Assembly (NCBI GenBank): GCA_003999685.1
Contig: CP021231.1
Coordinates: forward strand, 496,001-560,000
Source: Taiwanofungus camphoratus
Lineage: Eukaryota > Basidiomycota > Agaricomycetes > Polyporales > Taiwanofungaceae
Direction of reading: 5' to 3'
Length of the DNA: 64,000 nucleotides
Made by a program: the position numbers and the translations under genes. This document shows, piece by piece, positions 11,257-23,668 of this stretch. The stretch's first letter is position 1, and each line of letters begins with the position of its first letter. Below the pieces are notes generated by a model, which saw only the letters and a program-made list of their open reading frames with translations, was not told the DNA's origin and did not search any database.

Positions 11257-12382
11257 GTATCGAACCGGCTGGTATGTCAAAAAACGTCTTCAATTTTTGC
11301 AAGCTCACCAACGCATCGTGAACAGTATGCTGCATCACTTCGCATCGCTAACGCTATTCACGACTCATGCGTCACGACCATTTTCGCATTTCTCTTGTTC
11401 GCGCATTCTTTCGTTCCTGCGCATCGTTCACACACCACCATTGTCTTCGTTCGCGATTTGCATAAATTATACAGTTCGTATGTTGCCTGGCCTAGGTAGA
11501 TTGCGTGGGTTGTCAGAAGCATGAAGGAGGACAGGCGGGAGACTTGTGGGTTTGTCCTGGACGAGGTTCAGTGACGCAAATACATGATTGTAACATCAAT
11601 TCTTACTTGGGCGCATAAAGCTGCAAAAGACAATTTCATTTACTGAGTTGTAGTATGCGATGCGAGTGAGCAATGTGTTTGCTTAGTCCTTGGCGGATTC
11701 GCCACCTTCTCCATCGGTGATCGGTTTCGATCAAGGTACCAACCATTCTTGGAAATGCGACCGTCAGTTCCGGTGTATTTAACACGCCCTATCCCATCAT
11801 GGAGGACTGCAATGGTCCTATAGTCTTTTTGAGATGGAAACCTTCAAATGAAGTCTCGAGGTTGTCTACATGAGGAGTTTCAAGTCTGATAGTGAGCACA
11901 TTTGCGGCGTATCCAAAGAGAAATTATTAGTAGTCCTCAACGTCAGGCATGCTCCGTTTCGGATTCTCCTAAGACTACAAGCGCCGATGATAATATGGTT
12001 CACGTAATCCAAAATCGTCAGGAACGCCACGAAGATGCACCACGATAGGGAGGCGGATGTTTCACTGGGGCTGAATCCACATCTACGAGCTGCGTGAGTG
12101 TCTGTCATAGACAAAAAGGTAGATTGACTACTAACAAGACCACTTCGTTTTCTAGGCCGTCAATAAATTTTCCTATCGCACAGTGCGGCATATTTCGACG
12201 AACAAGAGCGGAGAAAGACAATGATTGGTGCACAGATGCAATAATCCGATCTAGTTGCTCATCAAGTATTGAGCCATGTCTTTGAGAAAACAAAAGGACA
12301 GACAAGGCAAGGACTCAGGGCAATATATCCAGGAACAAATTGTTGCGTCTATACACACCTAGACGGCGGTCCAAGTATATCT

Positions 12383-12438
12383 TATTGTCAGTCGTTGGAC
12401 CGCGGTGCCTATCCTCAAGGGCGGTAAAGGTATAAATA
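12383..12438 (+). promoter_or_regulatory. P3 promoter: TATTGT site and TATA box
   Basis: TATTGT (reverse of ACAATA) lies at 12383-12388, and TATAAATA at 12431-12438, exactly 103 bp before the P3 ATG. Confidence 0.7.
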
Positions 12439-12533
12439 TCGAGGCGAATTTTCGTCAGAGCAGCGACTCAGCAGTCACTACAACCTACCGCAATTTCACT
12501 TCGCTTCTGCCTGCCTTCTCCTTACAACCAGCA

Positions 12534-12656
12534 ATGGACGCCTTCTTGAACATCGCTACTCCCGTCCCCACCGAGGAGACTGAAGTTTCCACTCAGGTCC
12601 CCGCGAACTACGACACCGGCAATGGCGGTGCAGGGTGGTCCTGCACCATCGCCTAA
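12534..12656 (+). CDS. P3: CaaX pheromone precursor (40 aa)
   Basis: A single-exon gene of the same length as P2. The protein starts MDAFLNIATPVPTEETE and ends GGAGWSCTIA before TAA. CTIA is the CaaX box, and NYDT is the probable processing site, as in P2. The predicted mature peptide has a tryptophan before the C-terminal SC, like P7 and unlike P2, so P3 and P7 may activate the same receptor while P2 may differ. Length, CaaX and the MDAF start are all typical of agaricomycete precursors. P3 lies 1.3 kb downstream of P2 and 1.5 kb from the 3' end of R1. Confidence 0.95.
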   Translation: MDAFLNIATPVPTEETEVSTQVPANYDTGNGGAGWSCTIA

Positions 12657-14137
12657 ATGCCTGGGGTCTTCCGGTATGTGGAGACGAATTTCTCGGCGTC
12701 CTAAATAGCCATGCTGACGATTAATAGGCGAAATGCTGGGCTCCGATGCGTTCAATGTCTGAGCGCCTCCGCCATTATTGTGCATTAACCTTATTACCTT
12801 TGTTCGTTCTTAAAAGGGGTCATGGATTTTTGTGGGAGTTCGGGAATGAAAGTTGAAGGTGTTGATGGAAAGGGAATTTTGTGATTGAAATAAATTTGGA
12901 AAGAATATATGTTTGTAACTGTTGGAACCACCTGGTGTGAGTAAACGACACGAGCTGTTAAAAACAACGATAAGGACTATATCCCCAGCAAGTGAGAAAT
13001 CGCAAGAGTCAACCAGGCCATAGTTTTAGGAGCGACGACAACGGGAACGTTTTTCGCCATCACGAGGCCCGAACACTTCAAGGGGGGCCAAACTGCCGAT
13101 CTGATACAAACAGCTCTTGTGTCATCGCATAGTGGAAGTTGCCAAGCCAAATATATGATCTTGATGAGTGTGTAACCGAACATACGGCTGATACATCATT
13201 GCTGCACATACTCATATGCTTTGACGTAGAGACAGTCGCTTTCACCTGCTTCGTCATATCTTTCTTCACTTCATATAAATTTTTCATTAGCCAGTAATTC
13301 AAGGGTGGGAAAACATACTTTGAACGGAATGGCAGAGCAGCTGTATACCATACCGAGTGGCAAACGTACCTATCGTGCGATCGTGGTGCGGATATCACTC
13401 GGACGTCCGTCGAGAACATCCGAATCAAGCATATTCTGACACCTGGCATTTGACATTCAGATCGGACGGAAAACATTCATCCAATGCTACGGAGCATGAA
13501 TGTTAACCTCCTCGTTGACTTGACATAGTTGCCTTTGAGTCTTCCAGTCGGACGATACCGACACGTATTCGTCTGCAAAAGAACAAAGTGAATACACGGT
13601 CACTGACAAGTCGTTACTCCCTTTGTGTAGCATCTCGGGCCTGCCAGTCTGAGCATGGGGTATTCACAAGGGTACGTCTTTCAAACGAGTACGACTCGGC
13701 GAGTTTGAGTCGGGAGCGAAATGTCTCCAATGGTCGTAGCCGGTAAAAGCCGAGAGTACACAGATATTCCAATATGGAAGCTCTTGTTTTCGCTCCCCTT
13801 GGCTACTTGCCCCTTACGACATCTACGGCCGCTTATTCTGTCCTTTGCAATGAGTCAGTTTGCCAGCGACAGCTTGAGAAAATGGCAGGTGTAATTCGAT
13901 AAACCGTTGAGAAGTATGATACAGAACATAGCTACACTACATATACGATTCGGGAAACACCACGGTATGCGTGTGTTAATCAAGAATACAGGAGTACGAG
14001 AATCGAAGGGTGGAAAGACAAAGTCAAGAAAATAAGAAAGAAAGTGAAGGTTATGTATATGGTTATTTGAGGTGAAAGAAATTGCCCCATCCCTTGACTC
14101 ACCAGACGCACCAAGCCGAAAATTCTCGGGCTCATGA
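12657..14137. other. intergenic between P3 and R1, no gene seen
   Basis: Short ORFs only, with no pheromone-like ends found when both strands were scanned for MD starts and CaaX stops. Confidence 0.55.
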
Positions 14138-16060
14138 TTAGACAGTCTCCTTCACGACTGTCATATATATTGCTCCGAAACCATCCTCTTCCTCTCGCAC
14201 CCGCCCCCGCGCTCTCAGACTTAAGCTCAGGTTTCTTGTGACAAGCCTGTCCTTGCTTCGCATCCTTCGCGCACGCTCCGGGACGGTCAAAGTCGAACTT
14301 TGTCCCTGCCCTTCTCGCGCAGGAATGCCCGCATCCGAAAATGGAGCGAAATGCGGAAGTGTTGGCGAGTCATGCAGAGTATGTCCAGGCTCACGCGCGT
14401 ATGCGTGAGCGCTGACGGTAGAAGACGCGAGACTAGTCGAAAGCGATGAGACGCTCGGGGAGCGGGAGCGTGGGTAAGTAGGTTCTGGAGTTGGAGGTTG
14501 TATGGTTATTGGAGCTATGGGGGAGACCGGGATGCCCGAGGGAGGACGTGGCCAAGGTTCCGACAGAAGTGAATGGGGAGGTGAACCTGGAGACTTCGGA
14601 GAACTCGCGTGCTCGACGTCGGGATGGGAGATGATAGTGATGGAAGAAGCGGCATTCACGGGCAGAGGCGCAGGTCTGTTCATTCTCTGAATGGAGGGCA
14701 GAAGCGGGGGAAGACCAAGGGCTTCACGCCCGGTGGGTGACTCAACGTACGTGAGCGTAGACTGAGCAAATGTCTGTTCCGAATCGTCCGACGCAGACGA
14801 TGCTGGCGGGCTTGCTGGCACGTCACCCGGAATGATGATGGAAACAGGTATTGAATCTAGTTTCCCAGCCGCCTTGGCACGGAGGGTATCATCCCATCCG
14901 CACTTCAATAAGTGCACGGGTGTAGGAGTGGTTGGAGATTTCAGAAGTATATGCGGCCGTGGATCCGATGAGGTGTCTAGGAAGGAGCCTGGTGGCCTTT
15001 GGCGCAGTATTTTGGAGCGAAGCCACCCTATAATTACGCGATAGCCTTTCCATGCCTCATCTTGATCTCCGCATGCTAAATGCGTAAGAGATGCAGAAAT
15101 GACCACGAACGCAGACGCAGGAATGATCCACCAATTCAACGCGATTCTCATCCGATCTGACCGTGCGTCCTGAGTGACCACATCCACAGTGGAAAGTCGC
15201 GCGTGTACGGCACTCCACGACGTCCAACGCTGCAGACCCTGAGACGATACAATACGAGCATGAAGGGAGTAGGCCAAGGAACAAGTGATCAAAGAAACAA
15301 TTATAAGAGAAGTGAGTAAAGAGCGAAGAAACGTTGAAGTCGTGAGCCCTGCGGAATTCCGCAGGGACATTCCTGGGAATGCGAGGCCAAGATTTACATG
15401 GCAAAGTATGCCTAGGCAGCTGTAAACGAAAGTAATGATACAGAGGACGAAAGGTGGTAGCCAGAGCAGGATTATCGCAAGTACAGACATATAGATAGAA
15501 GCTTGGCAGCCGAAGTCTGGGGCGAGGTCGAACCGACGGTCCTGCACGATTACGTCTACAAGGATAAGCTTAATCGTCCACGTCAGTCATGGAGAAAAGA
15601 TACTTACGGAGTATCATGTAGATGACTGGCAAGATGATACACAGCATACAATCAAATTGAAGCGCTCGGCGCATTGCCTTCGCATCCGGCCATGGAGAAC
15701 GATTCAAAAAATGGCGACACAAGCATAAACATGATGCTGGTAACGCAACGCGGGCACCAAGCAATATTTTTGTGGCTTGAAGATCGGAGACAGATGTGAG
15801 AATCAATATATCATGATGTATGTATGAATGCGACGTGAGCAGAGAGCAGACACTGGCACACCTATGTCGCACCATGCCGGGATCTGTACTGCGGTGCTTC
15901 TAGCCCAAATAACAGTATTCACGCCCTGGATGATGTTGCACGTGAATAGCCATACCATTAGCGACGGCAGGGCGACAGTCCGCGACGTCCAATGCGCTGG
16001 TACGAGACCCATAAGAAGCACCGCACAGACAAAGGAAACGATGGGCAGTTCCGCGCGCAT
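14138..16060 (-). CDS. STE3-like: R1: STE3-type pheromone receptor, divergent member (~594 aa)
   Basis: A seven-helix GPCR of the fungal STE3 family at the plasma membrane that binds lipopeptide pheromone. Exons on the minus strand are 16060-15862, 15775-15608 and 15555-14138, joined by canonical introns, for 1785 nt in total. Recognisable blocks are PAHWTSRTVALPSLMVW (helix 1-2), WCDI at the first exon end, ATKILLGARVALPASCLC, and VQDRRFDLAPDFGC, which matches the V-Q-G-H-R-F-D block of the other receptors. Late helices follow and then a cytoplasmic tail of ~200 residues rich in S, P and R. Compared with R2, R5 and R7 it lacks the introns after helix 4 and the RRxxFAxHL loop, so it is a distinct class. 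The frame is open throughout and it looks intact. Its partners are unknown; P1-P3 are nearest. Confidence 0.88.
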
Positions 16061-18474
16061 AGCAGGTGCTGGGACAGGTCAAAGGTGTCGCAAACGATCG
16101 AAGAGAAGGAGAGGAAAAGACAGGAAAGATAATGCTGAAATCAAGTACAGGTACGAGCACAATATCACTATGGGTATAATGATCTGGGAGGCAAGGTGAA
16201 ATTGTAAATCAAAAGAGACAGAGATCGTGCCAACATGGCCTTTAATGAAACAATCTCCATTCTTCGCGCCCAACTACTACGCGCAGAGAACAACAGTTGC
16301 CCAACAACGAAAACAATGGACTTGGTAGGTGTCACGAAAGAAGCTGCATGCGGAGCGCACGTACTCAGGTGGAAGCATAACACCAAATGCGCTAACGCTG
16401 GATAGGAAATTAAACAATAAGAGGAACGCCATATGCAGATGTCTTTTCGTATGCCCGGAATAGCGTGTGCTATCACATTGCCTATTATGGCAAGTCTAGT
16501 GGAAGGTTCAACTTTTGTCATGTACGGACAGTGTGTACTTGAAAATGGCGCTTAACAGGACTATACGAGTGAATGGCGAGGGACACTGAATGGCGCAATG
16601 TCGGCAATTAATGCATACTTACCCTTGACGAATGGTGCAAGCTGAAGCAAGGCGCCCATCATTACTTATGGATCAGTGTAGTGCCACAGAACGTGTAGTT
16701 GCCGATTTAGTTGGCACCAACAATACACATTGATAACATGATTTCTAATAGGTGAGAACTATGTTCGGCGCCTAGTCACATACATTAAAATCGAAATTAT
16801 AATGGCATACAGGGGCCATAGCTTCCTTTGACCTCGTATGAAGGCACCAGGTCCTGCCAGAGTCATCTCCGGCAGCCCAAAGATGCAGCTCGCGTTAGTG
16901 ACTTCTCTCCTACTTAAGCTCGAATTGTACGTGGTTAACGAGGTATTCTTTGCCAGATTGCGGTATTCCCTGATGACCGGCATGCCTTCGCAGAGCTGTG
17001 AATATGCTAGGCAAATCCACGTGAGACAAGAATAGATATAGTAACAGTGACCATACCAATCAATCTTGAGGAGACAAGGTTAACTGTCTCCTGAGAATAT
17101 GCATATTCACTTGTAACGACGTGACATCGCGAGCAGGCCTCCACTGCAATGGGTGGCGCAATTGCGCATGCACATGCGATACTACGGCTACAGTTCTTAG
17201 ATGATGATACGTGAGATGGGTATTTTGCATCATCGGAACGTGCACGATACCTGTATGGCGGCATGTATTGGTAGACAAACGGATACACACTGTTGCGAAA
17301 TTTGGCATCAGTGGCCATCGTCTAGTAATGAACGACAACAGTTCTCCCACTTTAGTTGAAGAGTTAAACCTTTCCGTCTCTTCACATGTCAGAAAGTCGA
17401 CAGCGTAGTATATGGATGGTCTGCAGGTGACACCTTGTAACACTAAAGCAGACCATTTAGAGACGTTAAGCTATATAAGACACTGCGGCGTGGCTTATAC
17501 AGACCTGCCCATATGATCATAAGAGAGAAGCTGAGTCCACCAGCGAGCATATTCAAAGATAACTATAGAGAGAAGAATTTTCGATGAGGCGTATAGCAAA
17601 AATGCTAAAAACAGGTGGGGAATAGATACGGATCTCAAGTTTGTGAAAGACAGCAGGATCCTAAGAGAAGCGCGACAGCGAGGCGGCAGTTGACCAAAGC
17701 TATGTTACACTTATGTTTTAAAGCAAGTTAGAGCGATGACTCCACACGACTGCTTTGATCTTGCTTGGGCTGCAGTAACAATTGAGACAACTGACCTACT
17801 TACGTAAAGCAGTAGGTTCGGGTCGACAGAGCGTCAAAGACCAGCTTCCGAATCGAAGATGTTCAAGCAACCCATCCATCGTCAAGCCGGGTCATCGAAG
17901 ACTACATATTCAGTAGTGATGTATACTTCAATAATCAATATGCAAACGTCCCACCCGATGAACGTTTGAATGGCGAGTTTAAACCGTTTGGGATCTATTT
18001 CATATTGAGACCAGTCCAGTAAGGGCTGCATAGAACAGAAGGATCCAGAAGGCGATTCGGATCGTATTGCTAGAGAAGTAACGACCCAGCGTGGTAAGCG
18101 ACCCAAGTTGTGAGAAAGCTTCAGTACCAGAGGTACAAATTATTCGCAGATATGGCCACCGCTGAGCTAAGGATGATAAGCTTCACACCAGTCGCCCTTG
18201 AGCACAAAACATTCGAACTGGGCGAGCTGCAGCGTGCGATTGCCAGCTCGCCACGGACGTGTCAGAGCGGAACTGACTTCAGCCACAATTTCCTGAATTG
18301 GAAATTACTCCTTCCGGCCCATTGTCCACTCGCCGAGCTATTGAACTCTAATTCTTGCATTGTCCCCAACCTCCATACGCATTGTCGTTCAAACGGCCTC
18401 TGAAATATGCTTAAAGATATGGCTTGTGAGAACTGTGATCCTCCTACACCGTCTCTACTCCCTTTTGACGAACG
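16061..18474. other. 2.4-kb divergent intergenic region between R1 and R2
   Basis: No coding region with recognisable homology. R1 and R2 point away from each other, so both promoters should lie here. I see no pheromone precursor in it on either strand. Confidence 0.55.
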
Positions 18475-19874
18475 ATGCATCCCGAATTCCCTTTCGTCGC
18501 TTTTCTGGCCGCGGTCCTCGTACTCATTCCTTTGCCATGGCACTGGCGCGCCGGAAATGTTGCGACTCTCGCCATCACCGCTTGGCTGTTTGTTGTTAAT
18601 ATAATCTATGGCGTCGACGCCATAGTCTGGGGCAACAATGTCAATATTGTTATTCCTGTCTGGTGTGATATCAGTGAGTGCATTCTGTTTGCTTTAGTAG
18701 CTGTTGTACTGACTTGGTATCAGCAACAAAAATTTTGATTGGATCCAATATATCTCTGGCAGCGGCAAACATGTGTGTTTGTATACACCTGGAGCAAGTT
18801 TCTTCAGGCCGTCTGGTCATGATCACAAGGTCTCACAAGCGGCGGAGACAAATCTTCGAAGCGATTATGTGCTACTTGGTACCCGTCGTATGGATGGCAC
18901 TCCGTAGGTCTCCCATTCTTCTTGCAGTGTATGTGCACTCAACGCGATGAACCAGATTATATCGTCCAGGGACATCGTTTTGACATTATTGAAGGCTACG
19001 GATGCCGGCCGACCACCCACGTCTCGATTCCTGCAATCTTCCTTATATGGTTCCCGTCGCTGCTGATGTCCGTCATTGCGTCTGTTTTTGCCGGTACGTA
19101 TATACATTTCTCGTGGCTTTTCATATCCTTTTGACACGCCCTTTAGCACTCGCGTTCGCGCACTTCCTTCGACGCCGAGTTACGTTTGCGAAACTTCTCG
19201 AGAACTCCCAAACTGGTCTCAGCACGTCGCGCTACCTTCGCCTCATGGCGATGGCAGTTGTTGAAATGATTATCGGCGTTGCGTCCACTTCAGCCACACT
19301 TGCATTCTCCGTTAAATGGGACATGCGTCCCTGGACGAACTGGGCAGACGTTCACTGGAACTTTTCACGAATCGACCTTTACGCCACCCTCTTCACACCA
19401 CCATTCGTTCTTCGATTTTACTACGGCATCTGGTGGATCGTGCCCATCTCTTCCTTCATATTCTTCCTGTTCTTCGCATTCGGACAGGAGGCTATGAAGG
19501 AGTATGGGGCTTGTGCAACATGGTTCCGCACGCATATTTTGAGAAGGCGGGATTCGAAAAATTCCATCAGTCGCTTGATTCCACTGCCTGCTTCTCGGTG
19601 AGTGTGATGTTGTTACAGTGGCCGATTGATACTTACCCAAGTTTGGTTTAGCTTGACTGTTTCCACTGCATCCACTTGTACAGTGTCAACTTTCAAACTT
19701 CCGTCGTATAGCCAACCCTCAACGCCGCTTGACAAGATCGAAGACAAATATGCTATTTTGACATCTCCGTCATCATTTGGCGTAGCAGCGGATCGTCATC
19801 GAGAAGTTATCCGGCATGCAGATGACATTCCGTTGCATTGCTCGTCTTCCGCTTCCTCCCCTCCTCCCGTGTAA
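18475..19874 (+). CDS. STE3-like: R2: STE3-type pheromone receptor (~396 aa)
   Basis: Five exons with GT-AG introns: 18475-18673, 18724-18903, 18956-19093, 19147-19597 and 19652-19874 (1191 nt). Conserved STE3 blocks are LPWHWRAGNVATL, WCDI at the first splice site, TKILIGSNISLAAAN, HYIVQGHRFDIIEGYGC, SRYLRLMAMAVVEM, RPWTNWADVHWNFSRID and FFLFFAFGQEAMKEYGA at helix 7. The exon lengths (199, 180, 138, 451) are the same as in R5 and nearly the same as in R7, so the three form one class. The cytoplasmic tail is short (about 100 residues). Role: sensing of a non-self lipopeptide pheromone and coupling to a heterotrimeric G protein. It appears intact. P4 lies 1.4 kb downstream in the same orientation and is the nearest precursor. 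Confidence 0.93.
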
Positions 19875-21108
19875 CACCAGAGTGCGTGGTTATCGCTCAT
19901 ACGACCCCTGTCCTATGAGAAGCATCTGCAAGCCTTCGTGACATGTTACGGTTAATTTTATTGTATTACTTCATTTCGTTCCTCGCCTTGTATATCGAAT
20001 CTGTCGCTCATTGTCATTCATAGTTCGCTCTTTTTCAATTATATACTAAATTGTAACATGCATGAATGGTATCTACACATGATAGTGGATGTCATCGAGA
20101 CAGTCCACAATTTATCTGACAATGCTGGCGATTCAAACTGCCCCAAATCTGTGTGATCAAGCGTTATTATTTTGTTCATTATGATACATGCCGAGCCATT
20201 GTCGCCAGCAAGCATCGCAGCGGCGGCAGACCTTCCCGATTACTAAGAAAGGTATAACCCCTCGCATTTCCTACTCATGAGGGCGATATCGCCAGTCTCA
20301 AACTAAGATTGTCATTTTAAGTCTTCGGCAGCTCATAAGTAGGCAAACGGGCATTGTAGCAGGCTGCGCCCTAAGAGCGCGGGGAAGTAGGGTCTTATGG
20401 CCTAATTTACCCGCTAATTTACCATAGGAGGTCTGGGGGCTGAGTAACTGGTAAATTTTGGTAAAATTGTCTGTTAAATTTGCACACTCGTTCTGCATCC
20501 ATCCAAGAACCAAGAGGGAAGCAAGCATCACGCAAGTGTTTTATGAGCTTCCATGTATAATAAGATCTCTTTCCGTATACAAAAGATGCCCACAATATTC
20601 ATGGTTGCAAACAGTCTACTTACTCAAGCATGGCGTTGATGTATTAACTTCGATCATAAAGCACCGTAGTGAACAGATTTGGTTCTACAAAGCCCGCCTT
20701 CCTCCGCCCTATTTTACCCTAATTTACACCCAGGAAATTTACGTTACCTAAGTAAATTAGCCAGCCCTAGCACCACTGACATGCACAATGTGCTACTTGT
20801 CCATTGTATCAGTCAGCGGTGCTGCGGGGATTGATTTAGGTTTGTTTCCAAATTCCGCCCTATGGAACGATAAAGGTCGGAGTTATAAATCAAAATTCGA
20901 GGGTTGTATCGTAATCTTCAGCTGCCTCCCTTCCCCAGGAGACCAATCGTCACCTGTACACGATGCCTCGATATACCCTCATGCACGATCTGAGTCCCTT
21001 TCGAGTGCCGAAGGAGGGTGCGTCAACGGGGCTTGAACATTAATATTGTCGGAAGCACTTTGATACCATATATGGAATGACTTCAGGAAAGTCAGATTGG
21101 CAAGCTTG
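19875..21108. other. intergenic, no gene seen
   Basis: A+T-rich sequence downstream of R2 with only short unsupported ORFs. Confidence 0.55.
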
Positions 21109-21190
21109 AACAATAGCTTCAGCTTCGCATTGTCCTCCACCATCTGACTTTGTCTTATTCATGATCGCTTTGCCACTCTGGCATATAAAG
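21109..21190 (+). promoter_or_regulatory. P4 promoter: AACAATAG site and TATA box
   Basis: AACAATAG lies at 21109-21116, and TATAAAG at 21184-21190, 107 bp before the P4 ATG. Confidence 0.65.
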
Positions 21191-21290
21191 CCCTCATGGA
21201 CTCAATCCCTACTGCATCTTTGAAGCCATAGCTGTATCGCAACAACCTCTTTACTACAATCCGTCCTCAGCTCGTACACAACTCATAGAG

Positions 21291-21500
21291 ATGGATTCTT
21301 TCTCCAACCTCGGCGATATGTTCACGCCTCGGGGTAACGAAGCGTTGTTATCCACCACAGATGCCTCGCCATCATCCTCCGTCATTCTGATTCCGTCTAG
21401 TCCGGAGTATTCAAGACTTGAAGCAGACTCTACCACTCCTCCACTCGACTTTGAACACGGGGGTGGCGGGACAGGTCACTTCTTCTGCATCATCGCTTGA
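21291..21500 (+). CDS. P4: CaaX pheromone precursor (69 aa)
   Basis: A single-exon precursor, longer than the others. It starts MDSFSNLGDMFTPRG and ends LDFEHGGGGTGHFFCIIA before TGA. CIIA is the CaaX box and EH is a typical two-residue processing site, giving a predicted peptide beginning after EH and ending in the farnesylated cysteine. The LDFEH block is shared with P6 (LDFEHMGN) and resembles VDYEHYG in P5, so P4, P5 and P6 form one family. The gene lies 1.4 kb after R2. It is followed by a MITE-like element and nested retrotransposons starting at 22534. The call as a pheromone precursor is firm; the receptor specificity is unknown. Confidence 0.94.
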   Translation: MDSFSNLGDMFTPRGNEALLSTTDASPSSSVILIPSSPEYSRLEADSTTPPLDFEHGGGGTGHFFCIIA

Positions 21501-22531
21501 TGTTTTTTCCTATGGATTCTGTTTGGTGTACATGCGTTCGGTGAGTATTGATTCCTTTGCATATATACCAATATTGACATGCTCTTCGGTAGCTAGTAAA
21601 GTCCAGTTTATTTCGCGCCTTCGCAGGCGCGTATTTATTGTCGCCGTTCCGACGTGCGCACATTCGCATTCTTTCATTATCCTAGTCTTTAAACTCAAGT
21701 ATTACGGATCCAGTCGATTTCATAGTATTTGCACATCTCTGATAAATGTTACGCTGTATTTTATTGTTGTGTCGGCTGTTTGTACAAAGATCCTCCTAAA
21801 TTGCATGCTTTGAGGTCGAAGGAACACCTGTCTGCCGCGTGCCCCCTCCAGACAAGGAAGTGATATCCTATTATAAAGCCGCATTGTACTATCATATATT
21901 GTACGGACAAGCAGGTCGTCCGGAATACACCTACAGCTACTGGTGGAGTTACCCCGACAGCACAGATCAAGTTTAGACAATAACGTACACAAAACCTAAC
22001 CTTGAAGCAGGGGCTCCACGTTTGGTTAAAAGATAGCGGTTTCTGCTTCTCAGAATAAGCGGAATCGACGTCTATGTACGTCCAGTACGTGGATTTGAGA
22101 GAGAGAGTAGGATAATACTTTGTTATTAAGGATGGGTTGCGGCAGAGCCGCCAATACAAACGATAAGTGATATTAGCATATGTGGGCAAAAACCAGAGGT
22201 TTTTTGACCCGAAACAGGAGCCCGAACCTAGCAAAGGGAGAAAGACTAACGTGAGCTGTGAGGGCGGGTGGGCCTCAGCAACTCTAGCCCCAGGTAGGTC
22301 GCGGGAGAGATGCGTCGAGTCGGAGAAAAGGAAACCGAATGTGACTGATGAAGATGCAAGTTGCTGACCAAAGGGAGATGCGGGTGGGTGAAATTCAAAG
22401 CGACACTGTCGACTGAGAACTGTGTCGTCGAGCAGTGTTTTTGCAGTGTGCGACGCTGGATAAGAGAGAGCGCGTCGCACTGCCTAATCCGTACGTAGAC
22501 TATATTCTACGGTCGTGCTCGTGCCTCGCGC
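21501..22531. other. intergenic, no gene supported
   Basis: One 239-codon minus-strand ORF covers 21761-22480, but it has no recognisable domain, a patchy composition and no splice partners, so I leave it uncalled. Confidence 0.45.
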
Positions 22532-22533
22532 TA

Positions 22534-22579
22534 GTGCTGCCGTGAGGTGAGGTACCTCAGACCTCAAGGTGAGGTGAGG
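22534..22579 (+). mobile_element. left end of a TIR element (MITE-like), split by later insertions
   Basis: The sequence begins GTGCTGCCGTGAGGTGAGGT, preceded by TA. Its inverted match is at 32945-32964 (ACCTTACCTCACGGCAGCAC, one mismatch), followed by TA. The two ends therefore look like terminal inverted repeats flanked by a TA target duplication, as in Tc1/mariner-type elements. The remaining parts of the same element are 23551-23668 and 32501-32964. Together they make about 630 bp once the two LINE insertions are subtracted. Confidence 0.7.
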
Positions 22580-23538
22580 CGGCTGGCTGAGCTTCGCGAA
22601 CGCCGAGGAGAGCCCGTGCGCGCTTCTTGACCTCGAACCACCACCATCTCCTTGGGCGTTTGTCGCTCACCGAGGCTTTACTCTACCATCCCTCTCTTAA
22701 TACCACTCATTCTCGTGTCAAGATCAACTTGACCCCCACATTCTCTTTCTGAGCATCGATTAACTCGATCATAGAATTGTCGCTGTCCTACACTGTCTAC
22801 GGCGACATTCTTCTCTCCCTTATCTGCCACCTGTCACTCGGAAGTGACAGCCTCCAAATCCTCTTGACCTTAAATGTGGTCAGCCCCAAACTTATCCAAT
22901 TGTTGATGAACACGGTCGCTTGTAGAAGGGGAGGGGAGCAATCGCTACTTGACAACACTCAACACCCATGCAAGATGCGCTGAAAAGAGGGCCTCCGTGC
23001 GTGGTTCGTCATTACGGGAGTTAGGGCAAGTTGCCAGGGGATCGGGGTCGAAGGGGTGGGCCGATATACTGGTCCTGTCGGTATGAGGATTTCTGAGCCA
23101 GGCTGGGAGGGGAAGGGGGGGAACTTCAGTCAGTCGTTGGGTAAGCGGGCCTCCTTCAACGGGCCGTATGGAACACGGGAGGAATCCGCGTGGGAAGTTT
23201 ATTTGGGTGCCAGTGACCATCCCTAATTGGGTCACCCATGAGGCGGGGAGAATAGTGACACCGAGAGCCGGCGATGACTCTTCCCGCCCACTTGATGACT
23301 GAGGCCCGAAACCAGTAGGGCAAACTCAGTCCCTTACGGGTGCTGTCGGTACGGACAACCGAGCCGGGCAACCCTTCCGAGCGTGTGGATTTCCTGCCCA
23401 CACCACGTAACGAGGGCACCGATCGATAACGGTGCACCGCTCATGGGGGCGCGGAGCCTACTTACTATCCCTAACTCTATATGTACCACGGTGTACGGAG
23501 TATAAACCCGGTGAATTTAAAAAAAAAAAAAAAAAAAA
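22580..23538 (+). mobile_element. non-autonomous or 5'-truncated LINE-tailed retroelement
   Basis: A 959-bp insertion ends in 20 A residues (23519-23538) and is flanked by the 12-bp direct repeat GGTGAGGTGAGG at 22568-22579 and 23539-23550, which is a target-site duplication. It has no long ORF. Its last ~215 bp before the poly(A) (block GAGGCCCGAAACC, then CACGTAACGAGG, CCGCTCATG, ACTTACTATC and GGAGTATAAAC) match the 3' untranslated region of the minus-strand LINE B nearby, so it was mobilised by the same machinery. The upstream ~740 bp do not obviously match LINE B, so it may be a SINE-like chimera or a diverged truncated copy. Confidence 0.75.
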
Positions 23539-23550
23539 GGTGAGGTGAGG

Positions 23551-23668
23551 TGCACCGGCACGCATGCCGGTCACCTCGAGGTACCTCAAGGTCACCTCGA
23601 GGTAACTCAAGGTAAAACTGGCCTGGCCTGTGGTTGCAAGAGGACCGGTCACGTTATGTGGACACGTC
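23551..23668 (+). mobile_element. middle segment of the split TIR element
   Basis: This sequence lies between the LINE-tailed insertion and LINE B. It has many GAGGT/ACCTC blocks and a palindrome around GGCACGCATGCC, matching the style of the left and right ends. Its last 13 bp, ATGTGGACACGTC (23656-23668), are the target-site duplication of LINE B. Confidence 0.6.

Noticed and set aside
21196-21231. MDSIPTASLKP mini-ORF in the P4 promoter
   Set aside because: Eleven codons with no cysteine; it could be an upstream ORF but not a pheromone.
21761-22480. 239-codon minus-strand ORF beside P4
   Set aside because: No recognisable domain, low-information composition, and no conserved start or splice pattern; likely chance.
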